64,000 nt of DNA, taken from NCBI GenBank assembly GCA_023334545.1, contig JAADVB010000032.1:43306-107305 (forward strand). The letters are read 5' to 3'. Below the pieces are notes generated by a model. The model saw only the letters and a program-made list of their open reading frames with translations, was not told where the DNA came from and did no database searches. Every line of letters begins with the position of its first letter. Within the stretch, counting starts at the first letter, position 1. The stretch is from Salisapilia sapeloensis (Eukaryota > Oomycota > Peronosporomycetes > Peronosporales > Salisapiliaceae). A program made the translations under genes and the position numbers. Of the stretch, positions 10,133-19,797 are shown piece by piece.

Positions 10133-11311
10133 CTACATGATTGCACATCGTGAAGTGGCGTACTCGTTCGTGCCTGTAGTCGGCCGAGCGTCCAACGGCC
10201 GACAGGACTTGATCTGGCCTTGTGCGAGCAAATCCAGACTCTGGTCGTTCAAAGGCTTTCGCTGGCCCAATACTCGCTGTTCTTCTTCCTGCAGCGTACG
10301 CAAGAAGCCTGGGTTCGGGTAGATCACACCTCGGCTCTGCAATACGTGGTTGTACGCCTGAATCAGCGGACTCCGATGCGCTCGAAGGAGGTACATGATC
10401 ACCAGTGTCGCTGATCGTGAAATGCCGTGTGTACAGTGCACGAGTACTCGGCACGGTCGAGTCTGGTCGATCACGATGTTACTGTCGCGATCCGGCACGG
10501 ACGTGCTCAAATTCGCCAATCGAGCGCTCTCGATAAAGTCGAACGCGCCATCAAATTTGTCGTGAATCTGGGCGCTCGGTTCATCTTTAATACATACATT
10601 ATGGTACAGGACGTCTTGGAAGACATTGTCTGCATCTAAAGACGCATTCACAATGTGCGTGATACCAAGGTCAGTAATGACAGAACGGCATTGCGCTTGC
10701 CACATATTCCCGAGGTATAGAAATCCTTCGAGCACTTCATTCGGATAAGTAACTCGTAATGAACCTTGCTTTTCCAAGAACGATGCATCGTTACTAGAAG
10801 CTTCGAATTGGGTTGTGTAGAACGGATATCGGTCTTCAAAGACCTTGAAGCCGTCTTGAAGTACCTGAACACTTGCCACCAGTCCATCCGCGACAAAGAA
10901 CCGCTGTAACTTGTATAGCCAAGATCGTTTGTCACTGCATTGATACGCGTCGCCGATGAGTACAATGTCCTTGAGCGAGCGTTTGTGTGGAGGTAGTGGA
11001 AAGGCTGTGATGTCGACACCGGCAGACGACCGGATTTCGAGGTCGCTGAGTTGGCGTGCGTTTTGCGAGGGAGGAATGGAAACCGCTCCAATTACCGAGT
11101 TGAGACGATAGAGGTCGACTCGTCGCACGTCCACTAGTACGACGCCGATACGAAAGTTATTGTAGAGCCAACGGGCGTCGACCTCACCTTTGCGCGTGCG
11201 AGTACGCTTCGCCGGCATGGGCGCCGTAGACGTTTGCATGTGCGCTGCGTGCGACTTGATCGTCCGTGAAGCGACGTGTCGCTGGGTTCGGAGCTCTGCT
11301 CGTGCAGCCAT
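10133..11311 (-). CDS. Rhodanese-like / dual-specificity phosphatase, FYVE-less paralogue
   Basis: About 392 residues from ATG 11311 (MAARAEL) to TAG 10135-10133; intronless. It aligns by eye with the downstream phosphatase: rhodanese-like domain (VVLVDVRRVDLYRLNSVIGAVSIPPS), the linker YPNEVLEGFLYLGNMWQAQ, the phosphatase core, and the active loop HCTHGISRS near residue 292 followed by ATLVIMYLLRAHRSPLIQ. It ends soon after the phosphatase domain, so the FYVE finger and C-terminal ubiquitin-like segment of its neighbour are absent. An extra loop (SARLANLSTSVPDRDSN) is inserted before the catalytic strand. Catalytic Cys and Arg are intact, so it is probably active but without a PI3P address. 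Substrate unknown. Confidence 0.86.
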   Translation of the reverse strand: MAARAELRTQRHVASRTIKSHAAHMQTSTAPMPAKRTRTRKGEVDARWLYNNFRIGVVLVDVRRVDLYRLNSVIGAVSIPPSQNARQLSDLEIRSSAGVDITAFPLPPHKRSLKDIVLIGDAYQCSDKRSWLYKLQRFFVADGLVASVQVLQDGFKVFEDRYPFYTTQFEASSNDASFLEKQGSLRVTYPNEVLEGFLYLGNMWQAQCRSVITDLGITHIVNASLDADNVFQDVLYHNVCIKDEPSAQIHDKFDGAFDFIESARLANLSTSVPDRDSNIVIDQTRPCRVLVHCTHGISRSATLVIMYLLRAHRSPLIQAYNHVLQSRGVIYPNPGFLRTLQEEEQRVLGQRKPLNDQSLDLLAQGQIKSCRPLDARPTTGTNEYATSRCAIM

Positions 11312-11967
11312 CGTCGTGTTTAATTTTAGACAAATTGGCTCGTGGTAGTGCACTCGGTCGCTATTTTGAAGTGAGCTGGACACGACTGGATGCCTCTTCT
11401 TGACCGAAAGACACGGGTTGGCGCTGACGCATGGGCAGTAGCCAGCGCTGCCGGCTCTTTACAGATGGTTTCAGTGGGTGGTTTCATCGGTTCACGTAGT
11501 CCTTCTCGACTCGTGTCTATGCCTCCTACAACCCCATGGAAGGGAGTTTCACTTGCGTACGTTCGAAATCGATATAGCGATAATTTTCCTCGCAGCGGAT
11601 GGAGCTCCGATCTTCACCCTTCGCTTCTGCAGGAAGTTGCAGACCAGATCTGGGTGTCGATAAGATCGGCAGGCCTGGCTTCTGTGCATGCACATGCACA
11701 CGGAGACAATTTTCAATGCCAACGTGGCAGTAACGGGTAGAAATGGTGACGAATAAGATTTCAGATTGACAGGCGTGGGATGTGCTTTACAGTAGCTTCA
11801 GCTCGTCTTCATATCTTTTGTATCATATGTCGCGTCCCGTCGACGGTGCTTAGTTGCTGCGGGATAAAGATCGCTGCAAGAGCTGAACGATGGAGGGAGA
11901 GGTACGGTAGAGCCAACACGGGGCTCGTACAGCAACGATGCTTCCAATTAGAATAGCGTGAGGATTC
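11312..11967. other. Intergenic region between kinesin and phosphatase genes
   Basis: About 650 bp, promoter side of the FYVE-less phosphatase and 3' side of the kinesin gene. A 116-codon plus-strand frame at 11390-11740 has no recognisable family or promoter and is not called. Confidence 0.4.
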
Positions 11968-14811
11968 TTATGAACCGCATAGGACACAACTGGAAAGCGA
12001 GTGCGTCTTGCATCTCGTCGACGATGCATCGTACGTTGTACTTTTGATAGTTTCGGTACTCGATCCTCCAGTCCGTGTGCACAGGAAACAAGACGGCAGT
12101 TTATGCTTGGGGCATACGCCAGCCACGGAAAGCATCGAAACTGGTGACGACTTAACATCGTTTGATATTTTCCTGTCTAGCTCGAAACACGACTTGGTGT
12201 CTAGTCCGGAACACGGCTTCATGTCGCTGCTTGCGAATAAAGGTTGCGAATAACTTTTCGAGATAGTGGGTGCAGATGACAAAGAGCAGAGGACGCACGC
12301 GTGTAAATTGTGCTTTTCACAACTACCTTGTAGACTTTTCATTCTTGTCGACGATTGAAGTGCTTCAAAAGATAGATTGGGTGGTCGAGCTGGTGTCTTT
12401 ACCAATGACGCTACCGAGTCATGCCTTGCGAAAGCTTCCTTTTGCAAATGTTCAGAACTGCCATGCTCTGCCATAAATATCTGAGACTGGTGATGGATAC
12501 TATTAACATGCAGTGATTGTTTAGATGTGGGATATGTTTGCTGGCGACCAATACTTTCCAAGGACATTGCACGCGTCGAGCACGCCTTTGGTAGGTAAGG
12601 GCTTTCATAATTGCATGACTCCCCCCAGCTGCTATCAGTCCCTTCATTTGATTTCTTCACCCAGAATTTAAAAGATGCCTGGACAACATCTTGTGAGTCC
12701 GTATCTAGTACGCGGGATTTGTCAGGTAGTTCTGGTAGATGTGTAGCTCTATTGAGATCAGCTGGTACACAGTCCTCGGTGTGATATGCTTCTTGCTTTC
12801 CAAGAGGTAACTCGGTGGAACACGCTTCTCGATGAGTCCCGACAAATTCAGGCAACGATGCAGAGTTTCCAAGATGTCTCCTTCCATCATCTTCGTTCTG
12901 ATTATTCAAGCCGGTAGTTTCATGATGGAAAGAGCCATCCACTAACTTTTGCACAGGTGGTAACTGAGAAATAGTCGCTTCAAGCTCCTTTACCTTCTTT
13001 TCTAGCTTCCGAATTGTTTTCGTATCATCCTCTCTCCACTTTTGGAAGACAGCAATGTCTTTTCGCAACCTGTTTGCTTCATCTTCCTTGGCTCTCAGCT
13101 CGGCTTCATAGCGCTTACTCAGATCTGACTTTTCCTTCGAGTGAAATGCTCGCAACTTTCGCTGATCTACTGTAACTCTCTCCTTTAATCTCCGAATCTG
13201 AAGTCGAGCCAACGCCAATTCAGAAACACCACCATCGACTGTGTCGTTGACCCGAGTCGTCTGCATCACGGACTTGGCTCTATCCGCAAATTGTAGTGTT
13301 CTTAATGTTTCCTCACTAGCTCGAACCTGGGGGCTAATTGTCGCGATTAGAGTCGTCTGCGTGTTACCACCAAGTGAGTCTTGAAGCAATCGAGTTAATG
13401 TTGAATCCCGGAAAGGAATGTGTGTTCTTCCTTCACTTAGTGCAGCAATCGTATTGCCCAACGCAGAGAGGGAAGTATTTATCTTTTTCATCTCCTCGAT
13501 ATGCATCTCCTCCATGTTACCACTTGTACTCCATTTTTCCGACCCTGCCAAATCGACCAGATTAAGTCGAGACTTTCTGCTGGAAAGATTACCTTCTTCA
13601 GTACGTTTTTCGACACTTATTCCTATCTGTACAATGGCATGACTGCGACTACTACCAGCGTTCATTTCAGTCGCTCGAACCGATCGATTGTTCATTGCTT
13701 TTTGAAGTAGAGCCATGCCCTCCCGACAAGAAGTCACACGCACCATTATAGCATCCTGGACGGTAACATCCGTTCTACCGTCACCGTTCGGTAGCTCTCG
13801 CATTACCAGTGGTGTCAATTTCTTAGGGTCAGAAAGCAAATCAAATAGACGGTCATTGTAAATCTGTAGTACACTAATATCGATGTGGAGGTGAATGCCT
13901 TCTGAAAATAGTAGCGTTGCTTGATCGAGGAGGTAAGCCAACGCACGAGGTATGATACCATATCCATTTGCTGCATATGCTATATCAGACAAATCATCAC
14001 AAGAAACTTGATCAAAATCCGACCCGAAAATCGTATAAGTCTTTCCCGTAGATGTCTGACCGTACCCAAAGATAGTACAGTTGTATCCTGCAATACAAGC
14101 ATCCATGCTCGATCGTATAGCGTCAAAAATGTCTGTTTGTTGAGCCTCAGGAGCAAAGACTTTGTCGAATTGGCATTCTGTGAGTGCTCTGGTAAAACCA
14201 TTTAACGAAGAGGACCTCACAAGGATACTGTTTGGTGTGTCTCCTCTCGTCACCGCAGTATCGTTATTATCGCTTGTAGATGCGGAAACAGGACGAATGC
14301 GGATAAACACTTGTATTCGACGACTCTTTTCAGCGCTAGCGTTCGTTTCAGTCACCTCGGTTCTAGCTGTTGGTTTTATTGATCTGGCACTACTCGCATG
14401 CCGGACAGATCGACTAGTCTCAATGACATTGTTTAAAGGCGAGCGGGATACTCTGCTTGATTCTTCGACTATTATCCTGCTTGTACTTTTAAAACAAGAA
14501 TCATCTTCATCTTCCTTCTGACACCGGTCACTTGCACAAAAGGACTCGATCTTTACTTTTTCATCCTGTACTTGTGCTTCTTCTGTTTGTTGTTCAGCTA
14601 TATTTCCGATCTGGTTGCACTCTGCACTATTTTCACCGAGTTCCCATTCCTCCAGTACATGCACATCCTCCGAGTAAGCAGTACTCCAGGAACCTGCAGT
14701 TGATGGAGTCTTGACACTTCGACCGGATGACTTCTCTTTCAAGTTGTCCATTACTTTCGGTGCTTTCACTAGAGCAAGTGCACGACTACACGAACTGTTT
14801 CTCATTACCAT
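11968..14811 (-). CDS. Kinesin-like motor with Cys/His-repeat tail
   Basis: Microtubule motor ATPase, 947 residues, single exon from ATG 14811. A 165-residue low-complexity N-terminal extension precedes the motor (RRIQVFIRIRPVSAS). Motor motifs are P-loop GYGQTSTGKT, switch I NAGSSRSH, switch II DLAGSE and the FADRAKSVMQ neck side. A coiled coil follows (ALARLQIRRLKERVTVDQRKLRAF to KKVKELEATI). The tail is Ser-rich and carries three copies of a small motif C-x2-H-x-L-x2-C-x-L-C (CEKHNLHACVLC, CPKHKLPSCFLC, and the C-terminal CKTHSLSSCVLC), which could bind zinc. I cannot place it in a numbered kinesin family from memory. The motor side suggests plus-end-directed movement, by inference only. 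Confidence 0.9.
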   Translation of the reverse strand: MVMRNSSCSRALALVKAPKVMDNLKEKSSGRSVKTPSTAGSWSTAYSEDVHVLEEWELGENSAECNQIGNIAEQQTEEAQVQDEKVKIESFCASDRCQKEDEDDSCFKSTSRIIVEESSRVSRSPLNNVIETSRSVRHASSARSIKPTARTEVTETNASAEKSRRIQVFIRIRPVSASTSDNNDTAVTRGDTPNSILVRSSSLNGFTRALTECQFDKVFAPEAQQTDIFDAIRSSMDACIAGYNCTIFGYGQTSTGKTYTIFGSDFDQVSCDDLSDIAYAANGYGIIPRALAYLLDQATLLFSEGIHLHIDISVLQIYNDRLFDLLSDPKKLTPLVMRELPNGDGRTDVTVQDAIMVRVTSCREGMALLQKAMNNRSVRATEMNAGSSRSHAIVQIGISVEKRTEEGNLSSRKSRLNLVDLAGSEKWSTSGNMEEMHIEEMKKINTSLSALGNTIAALSEGRTHIPFRDSTLTRLLQDSLGGNTQTTLIATISPQVRASEETLRTLQFADRAKSVMQTTRVNDTVDGGVSELALARLQIRRLKERVTVDQRKLRAFHSKEKSDLSKRYEAELRAKEDEANRLRKDIAVFQKWREDDTKTIRKLEKKVKELEATISQLPPVQKLVDGSFHHETTGLNNQNEDDGRRHLGNSASLPEFVGTHREACSTELPLGKQEAYHTEDCVPADLNRATHLPELPDKSRVLDTDSQDVVQASFKFWVKKSNEGTDSSWGESCNYESPYLPKACSTRAMSLESIGRQQTYPTSKQSLHVNSIHHQSQIFMAEHGSSEHLQKEAFARHDSVASLVKTPARPPNLSFEALQSSTRMKSLQGSCEKHNLHACVLCSLSSAPTISKSYSQPLFASSDMKPCSGLDTKSCFELDRKISNDVKSSPVSMLSVAGVCPKHKLPSCFLCTRTGGSSTETIKSTTYDASSTRCKTHSLSSCVLCGS

Positions 14812-14949
14812 CCTTCATCAAGTATCTGGAAATAGATACGAAGCTGTTGCCACTGACACGAAAACAAACCATAAAACGAATTGACGGATACTAAGTCGAT
14901 CTTTATTGCTCGTATAGCTCGAACAAAACACTGCTACTCAAACGCCTTC

Positions 14950-17900
14950 CTACTCGTCCACAAGTTCTGGAAAGACCTTCGGGATGACATCATCGAAGGA
15001 TTCATCTACTGGCAGCTTTTCCAAATATCCAATAAATCGCTCTTTTAGTCCCTCCTCGCCATCTTCCATCTCCGTCTCATCCGTCGAGGCAAGGCGAGAG
15101 CTACGTCGCACACCTTCCGGATGCTCTTCATCCTCCACCACCCACAGCGACGATTCTTTCACAGACTTTGTCTTGGGCGCCTCCTCCATCATGAGCATCG
15201 TAGCTTGCCTCTTGGCTGCTCGACTCGGTGGCTTCCGATCCACATCCTCTTCCTTCTTCACTCGCTTTAGCGGTGGACCCTTTGCTGCATTCTTTTTTAT
15301 CGGCCGCTTGTTCCGATTGCGAATGTCAATCATCTGCTCTCCTGTCAGGCTTTGATACACCTTCTTAGCATTCGGCAGTGGTCTCTTCTTGAGCACCACC
15401 TCCGTCGACATCTCGTACAGAGGGATCTCCTGAAACGTGAACATCCGCTTAAGGTGTCGGTCTCGTTGTCGTGCCATCTCCAAAAGCATACGTCCTCGTT
15501 CCAAGGATCGTCTCAAGTCTTGTAGATGCGTCAACGTCTCTCGCGTGAACCAAGTCAGACGCTTGTGATCATAAACAGCATCTCGAGGAGGATGTTGCTT
15601 GCAGAAGAAGCGCCAGTTATTTCTTGTCGACCTGGCAATGAAGAACTGTTCATGTGCAGCACAGATCGCATGGAATCGAGTCGTGCACCCGTCACACGAG
15701 GCCAAGTACTTGCTCTTATCCCCGCACAAGTCACACTTTTGTCTCGAAGCATCCGCATCGTTCATATCAGACGGCACAATCGCACTCAACACGTTCTTCC
15801 GTCGCGTCATCTTCCCCTTGACATACTTGCAGCACAAGACGTGAATCCACTTGTCAAATGTCGCTTTCTGCTGACTACCGCTACTCTTATCCTGCACACT
15901 GCAAGACATGAGGTACCCGACCTCCTTCTCACACACGATGCACGACTGGAGCTGACGTCGACTCCCTGCCGCGACGCATCGTTCACAAATCCAGTTGCTC
16001 TGCGCGACATCAGACACGTCTCCCAGATCACTGATACAACACTCTGGATGGACAAAACAGTTGCAGTACTGACACCGCACTTGTAGCTGTCTCTTCGTCA
16101 AGTCCGCTGCATCCTTCCATCCGCTCTCACCTGGAGGTGACATGTACTCGAAGCACGCAGAGCACAACTGTCGGTCATCTGCTCTGATCGTATCTTTCGA
16201 CGTGACATTCTCTTCCGATAACAAGGTACTTGCACTAGATCCACCAGCGCTCTGAAGTTTACGTGGCGACTCGACAGACTCGTCGTGGACGATACTAGAG
16301 TACGCATCGATACGAACGCGACGTCGACGTCGTATCTGCTGGTCCTGTACGTCAGACGTGTACTCTTCAGGAAAGTGGCTATCACATAGCAATTGGAACG
16401 ACAGACCAGCGCCTCCACCTGCATATATAAAACGACGAGAAGGAGGCAGTTCATTCGACGCAGTCATGGATAGTCCGGCAAACCAAGCGCAAAGAGCGTG
16501 GTACGACACGCTGCAGTCGTCAGCACAGCACTGGATCGTGCGTCCACATGCGACACGACAGTATCGGCACAACCCACCTTGCTCCAGCACTCGAGTCTCG
16601 ACGTGTTCACTCTCGAGTGTCTCCTGCGCAGCGAGCTTCTCTGCTTCTTTGATCGGATCCAAGAAGCGCATCTGACCACTTGTTTGGCACAACGAGATGC
16701 TCGTGAGTTGATGCAGATCTCCGATCCAGACTTTCGGACACCAGAGCGCACACACGACGTGGATCCATTTCCCGTCCATCGTCTTCTTAAACGCACCATC
16801 CTTGATCGGACACAACTGGCAGAAGACGTCACGAGCTGGATCCATGCCGTCTCCATGAGACCGACATCGGTCGCAGAAAAACTCATTGGCTGGGACCTGG
16901 GGCAAGCCGTAGCATCGCTGGTGGACAGCCAAGTTGCACTTATCACAAAAGACGATTGGATTATGCTCCGGCGACTGTCCGTCAAAGCAGACGACGCACG
17001 TGCCATCATCAAGATGTTCATCGACCATTTCATCCGTCACTTCTTCCTGTGGTTCTGCCTGCAGCATCGGTTGCTGGAAGTGGCGGTACCCCGTCACAAG
17101 ACTGTGACTCAGCCTCTTCCACGCTTCATAGTCTCGATAGTACGCTTCGAAATGATGCGAAGCTTTCTGCATCGCTGTGTGTCGCTGTGTATCACCTTCC
17201 AAGGCATGTGCGAGCTGGCGTACATTCACGCGGTTCCGCCGCATCTGTTCCTGATACTGGTCGAGTAGAAGGTTAATTTGTGGTGTCAACTCCTCCGTAC
17301 AGAGCTTTGGATCTTTTACTACATCTGCACTAGTTGCTTCAGAAGACTCAATTGCTGTATACAAGTGCTGCGTGTCGGAAGGTAGCTCTACCTTTTCTAA
17401 TTCAGCACCAACTAGCTCGCCTACTTGGTTCGGTACAAATGGACTCCATTCCAACTCCTTCGCACTTGTCGATGGTACATCCGATGACATAGCAAAGGAA
17501 AAGACCACCTGAATGGACGTTTGCGAAGATTCGTTCATGAAAAGCACACGCAACTGAGTCGCATTCCCCGCGGACTTTGTTTTTGCTGTGCCATTCGCGA
17601 CGGCACGATCAATCTCCAGCTTTAATTCTGCTTTCACGTCCGTAGAGCACTTGGTCTTGCTCTGACGCATCGCTGTCTCACATGCATGGAGGACTGTCTG
17701 CAGAGCTAGACCTTGCGACCCATCGTCCTTTCGATACAAAACGTATGAATCTGTACAAGACTGCTTGCCTACACTACTTGCCTTATCGGACACACTAATT
17801 AGATCCTCCAGACGAGCACCACACGCTGCTTTTAGTAGCTGATCCGTACGTCGCTTTGTGAGTGGCTTCATCGAGAAGCAATTCGCATTCACCACACGCC

Positions 17901-19209
17901 AAAAGTGTGTCGTACTCATACGTGCGCCAGCATGCTGATTCGGCCACGACGCAAAGAGGACGTCGATTGAATCCGCAGTCGGCGTCACATCCTCCACGTC
18001 CTCTGCCGCCTGCTTCACACCACTAGTTCGTCTCTTCATCTTGCTCTTACTCGCCTTTTTCGATCCACCTTGACTCTTTCCATGCGTCGTCTTTCGCTCT
18101 GGACACTGGTCCTTTAGATGTCTTGCCATCATCGACTCTCGAATCGACTCGCCGCAGTTCGGACAAGGCTTAACACTCGCATGTTTGCGTTTACCTTTGG
18201 CTCGTCGACCGTCCTCACTCTCTGTCCCTTTATTTGTATGAAACTGGATGCGAGGAGGTTCGACACCAAACGCTGTGAAACGCTGCTTTCGATCCTCCAG
18301 GTCCCGCTGGACTAATTTCGACTGTAAACAAACGAGTTCATGCTCACTTAAGTCTTCCAGTGTGTACGAGACGCTTTCTAACGTCTCTGCTTCCTTCATC
18401 TCTTGCTCCATATCTTTGCGCTTGATATACTGGTTGCTCGCCTTGCGCTTTGGATTCATACGATTGACCGACGACAGTTTTCGATAGCAAAAGGGACAAA
18501 AACCTTTCTTCTTCGGATGACTTTCTATCGTTTCGTCGACACGAGGTGACTTGAGCCATCGATCGTCCAGTAGCTCCGAGCCGTACGTTCGCATGTCCTT
18601 GAGGTGGGCACTGCAGTGGTACGTCTGCTGGTTCTCTGGCGTGTACCCGGTGAACACGTACGAGGACGGTGCTCGGATGCCACACATTGGATGGAAAGGG
18701 AAGGAACATCGACCGGTCCTACACTGGATGATCGGACCGCGTTGACTACAGACGCGACAGGATAGTTGCAGTCGACCTGGATCGAGCTCTCCGATACGAA
18801 CGCGATCGTCCGGGTCTTCGTAAATAAGATTGGCTAGTTCTGGCAACCAGTTCACACACAAGATGTGCGCCCAAACGTTCGGCTGATCCGTCAGTCTTAA
18901 CGCGCCACCTTCGACAGGGCACAAGGCACAGGATGGTCGAGGACGCTTGTTTGGAGGTAGTACGTCGAAACTGCTATCACCAGACTGCATGTGGCCGGCC
19001 TGGTATGCGCACGGCTCACATACCCAATCTTCTGGGGCTTCGACTTCCGCGTCCGGTACCATGGACCCGTGGCACTTAGTATGAATGTGCAAACCGCAGT
19101 CGCTGCATCGCATCATAGGCGATACGAACTCATCTACAAGTTCAAAGCAGACACAGCACGGCTCATCGCTATCGACATCGGGTACGATAGTCGCGTCTAC
19201 TGGCGGCAT
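14950..19209 (-). CDS. Multi-PHD chromatin reader with three PHD-knuckle-extended-PHD modules
   Basis: Predicted histone-tail reader of the BRPF/JADE/Nto1 type. The start is ATG 19209 (MPPVDATIV); 1419 residues, no intron. Module 1 at about 16-200: CCVCFE, CSDCGLHIHTKC, then CALCPVEGGALR, HILCVNWLPE and a closing C4HC2H part ending HCSAHLKD. A C2HC-like finger at about 348-370 (CPNCGESIRESMMARHLKDQC) lies next to a Lys-rich region. Module 2 at about 735-950 (CVVCFDGQSPEHNPIVFCDKC, CQLCPIKDGAFKKT, CALWCP) is the most canonical BRPF/JADE-like. Module 3 at about 1015-1203 (CSACFEYM, CIVCEKEVGYLMSC, CDLCGDKSKYLASCDGC) is more diverged. The C terminus is basic (KRPIKKNAAKGPPLKRVKKEE). No bromodomain, PWWP or SET domain is visible. 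Family certain, partner complex (HBO1/MOZ-like) inferred. Confidence 0.88.
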   Translation of the reverse strand: MPPVDATIVPDVDSDEPCCVCFELVDEFVSPMMRCSDCGLHIHTKCHGSMVPDAEVEAPEDWVCEPCAYQAGHMQSGDSSFDVLPPNKRPRPSCALCPVEGGALRLTDQPNVWAHILCVNWLPELANLIYEDPDDRVRIGELDPGRLQLSCRVCSQRGPIIQCRTGRCSFPFHPMCGIRAPSSYVFTGYTPENQQTYHCSAHLKDMRTYGSELLDDRWLKSPRVDETIESHPKKKGFCPFCYRKLSSVNRMNPKRKASNQYIKRKDMEQEMKEAETLESVSYTLEDLSEHELVCLQSKLVQRDLEDRKQRFTAFGVEPPRIQFHTNKGTESEDGRRAKGKRKHASVKPCPNCGESIRESMMARHLKDQCPERKTTHGKSQGGSKKASKSKMKRRTSGVKQAAEDVEDVTPTADSIDVLFASWPNQHAGARMSTTHFWRVVNANCFSMKPLTKRRTDQLLKAACGARLEDLISVSDKASSVGKQSCTDSYVLYRKDDGSQGLALQTVLHACETAMRQSKTKCSTDVKAELKLEIDRAVANGTAKTKSAGNATQLRVLFMNESSQTSIQVVFSFAMSSDVPSTSAKELEWSPFVPNQVGELVGAELEKVELPSDTQHLYTAIESSEATSADVVKDPKLCTEELTPQINLLLDQYQEQMRRNRVNVRQLAHALEGDTQRHTAMQKASHHFEAYYRDYEAWKRLSHSLVTGYRHFQQPMLQAEPQEEVTDEMVDEHLDDGTCVVCFDGQSPEHNPIVFCDKCNLAVHQRCYGLPQVPANEFFCDRCRSHGDGMDPARDVFCQLCPIKDGAFKKTMDGKWIHVVCALWCPKVWIGDLHQLTSISLCQTSGQMRFLDPIKEAEKLAAQETLESEHVETRVLEQGGLCRYCRVACGRTIQCCADDCSVSYHALCAWFAGLSMTASNELPPSRRFIYAGGGAGLSFQLLCDSHFPEEYTSDVQDQQIRRRRRVRIDAYSSIVHDESVESPRKLQSAGGSSASTLLSEENVTSKDTIRADDRQLCSACFEYMSPPGESGWKDAADLTKRQLQVRCQYCNCFVHPECCISDLGDVSDVAQSNWICERCVAAGSRRQLQSCIVCEKEVGYLMSCSVQDKSSGSQQKATFDKWIHVLCCKYVKGKMTRRKNVLSAIVPSDMNDADASRQKCDLCGDKSKYLASCDGCTTRFHAICAAHEQFFIARSTRNNWRFFCKQHPPRDAVYDHKRLTWFTRETLTHLQDLRRSLERGRMLLEMARQRDRHLKRMFTFQEIPLYEMSTEVVLKKRPLPNAKKVYQSLTGEQMIDIRNRNKRPIKKNAAKGPPLKRVKKEEDVDRKPPSRAAKRQATMLMMEEAPKTKSVKESSLWVVEDEEHPEGVRRSSRLASTDETEMEDGEEGLKERFIGYLEKLPVDESFDDVIPKVFPELVDE

Positions 19210-19797
19210 GGTCAAATGGGAAAAATAACGCAAGACGAATCCTCCAAGAACGTGGCGATTTCTTAATGACTAGTGATTTCCACTCGAATGTTACAACGTA
19301 TGGAGGTGCGGGTAGACTCGGGAAGGAGGAAGGTAGAAACTTGTGTCGTAGAACACAATGAAGACGTCCGTAGTAGCGACCGACGCGTGAATGAAGCGCC
19401 TTCGCGGTCTTTTTCGCTTTCTTGGTTTCTGTCGAGGCGAAGGTTTTTACTTGGATAATGTATGGTCTGCTCCAAATGTCGTTTTGGAGCGCGCAGATGG
19501 TTGCAAAAGTGACTATTTATATCGAGCAAGAATTGCGATTCTAGCCTAGTCCGGTCCCTTCACTTCAAGCTGAGGTGTCCACAACGATGTCAGCAAGATG
19601 TCCACATCAAGCCATGTCAGGACACATTAGACGATCGTTCTGGAGCTTGTTGGCGAAACTTCCCACTGGCTGGGTACTTTAGATGCTTTTAGACATGAGA
19701 AACCCTCGGGCTACATCTCTTCATTTCTCTTCTTGCTTCTGAGCGGGAGGACACGTAGACAAGAACAACCACGGCGACCAGACGTACGACGGAAGCG
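19210..19797. other. Divergent promoter region, PHD protein / JmjC protein
   Basis: 588 bp between two divergent starts. It contains a possible initiator element (listed separately at 19721-19734). No coding signal. Confidence 0.4.
19721..19734 (+). promoter_or_regulatory. Possible oomycete initiator/flanking element
   Basis: TCATTTCTCTTCTT resembles the oomycete TCATTYBNCAWTTT initiator plus flanking element with a few mismatches. It lies 64 bp upstream of the JmjC start codon, a sensible 5' UTR length. By-eye match only. Confidence 0.35.

Noticed and set aside
11390-11740. 116-codon plus-strand frame in the phosphatase promoter region
   Set aside because: Composition is not protein-like and there is no promoter or homology signal.
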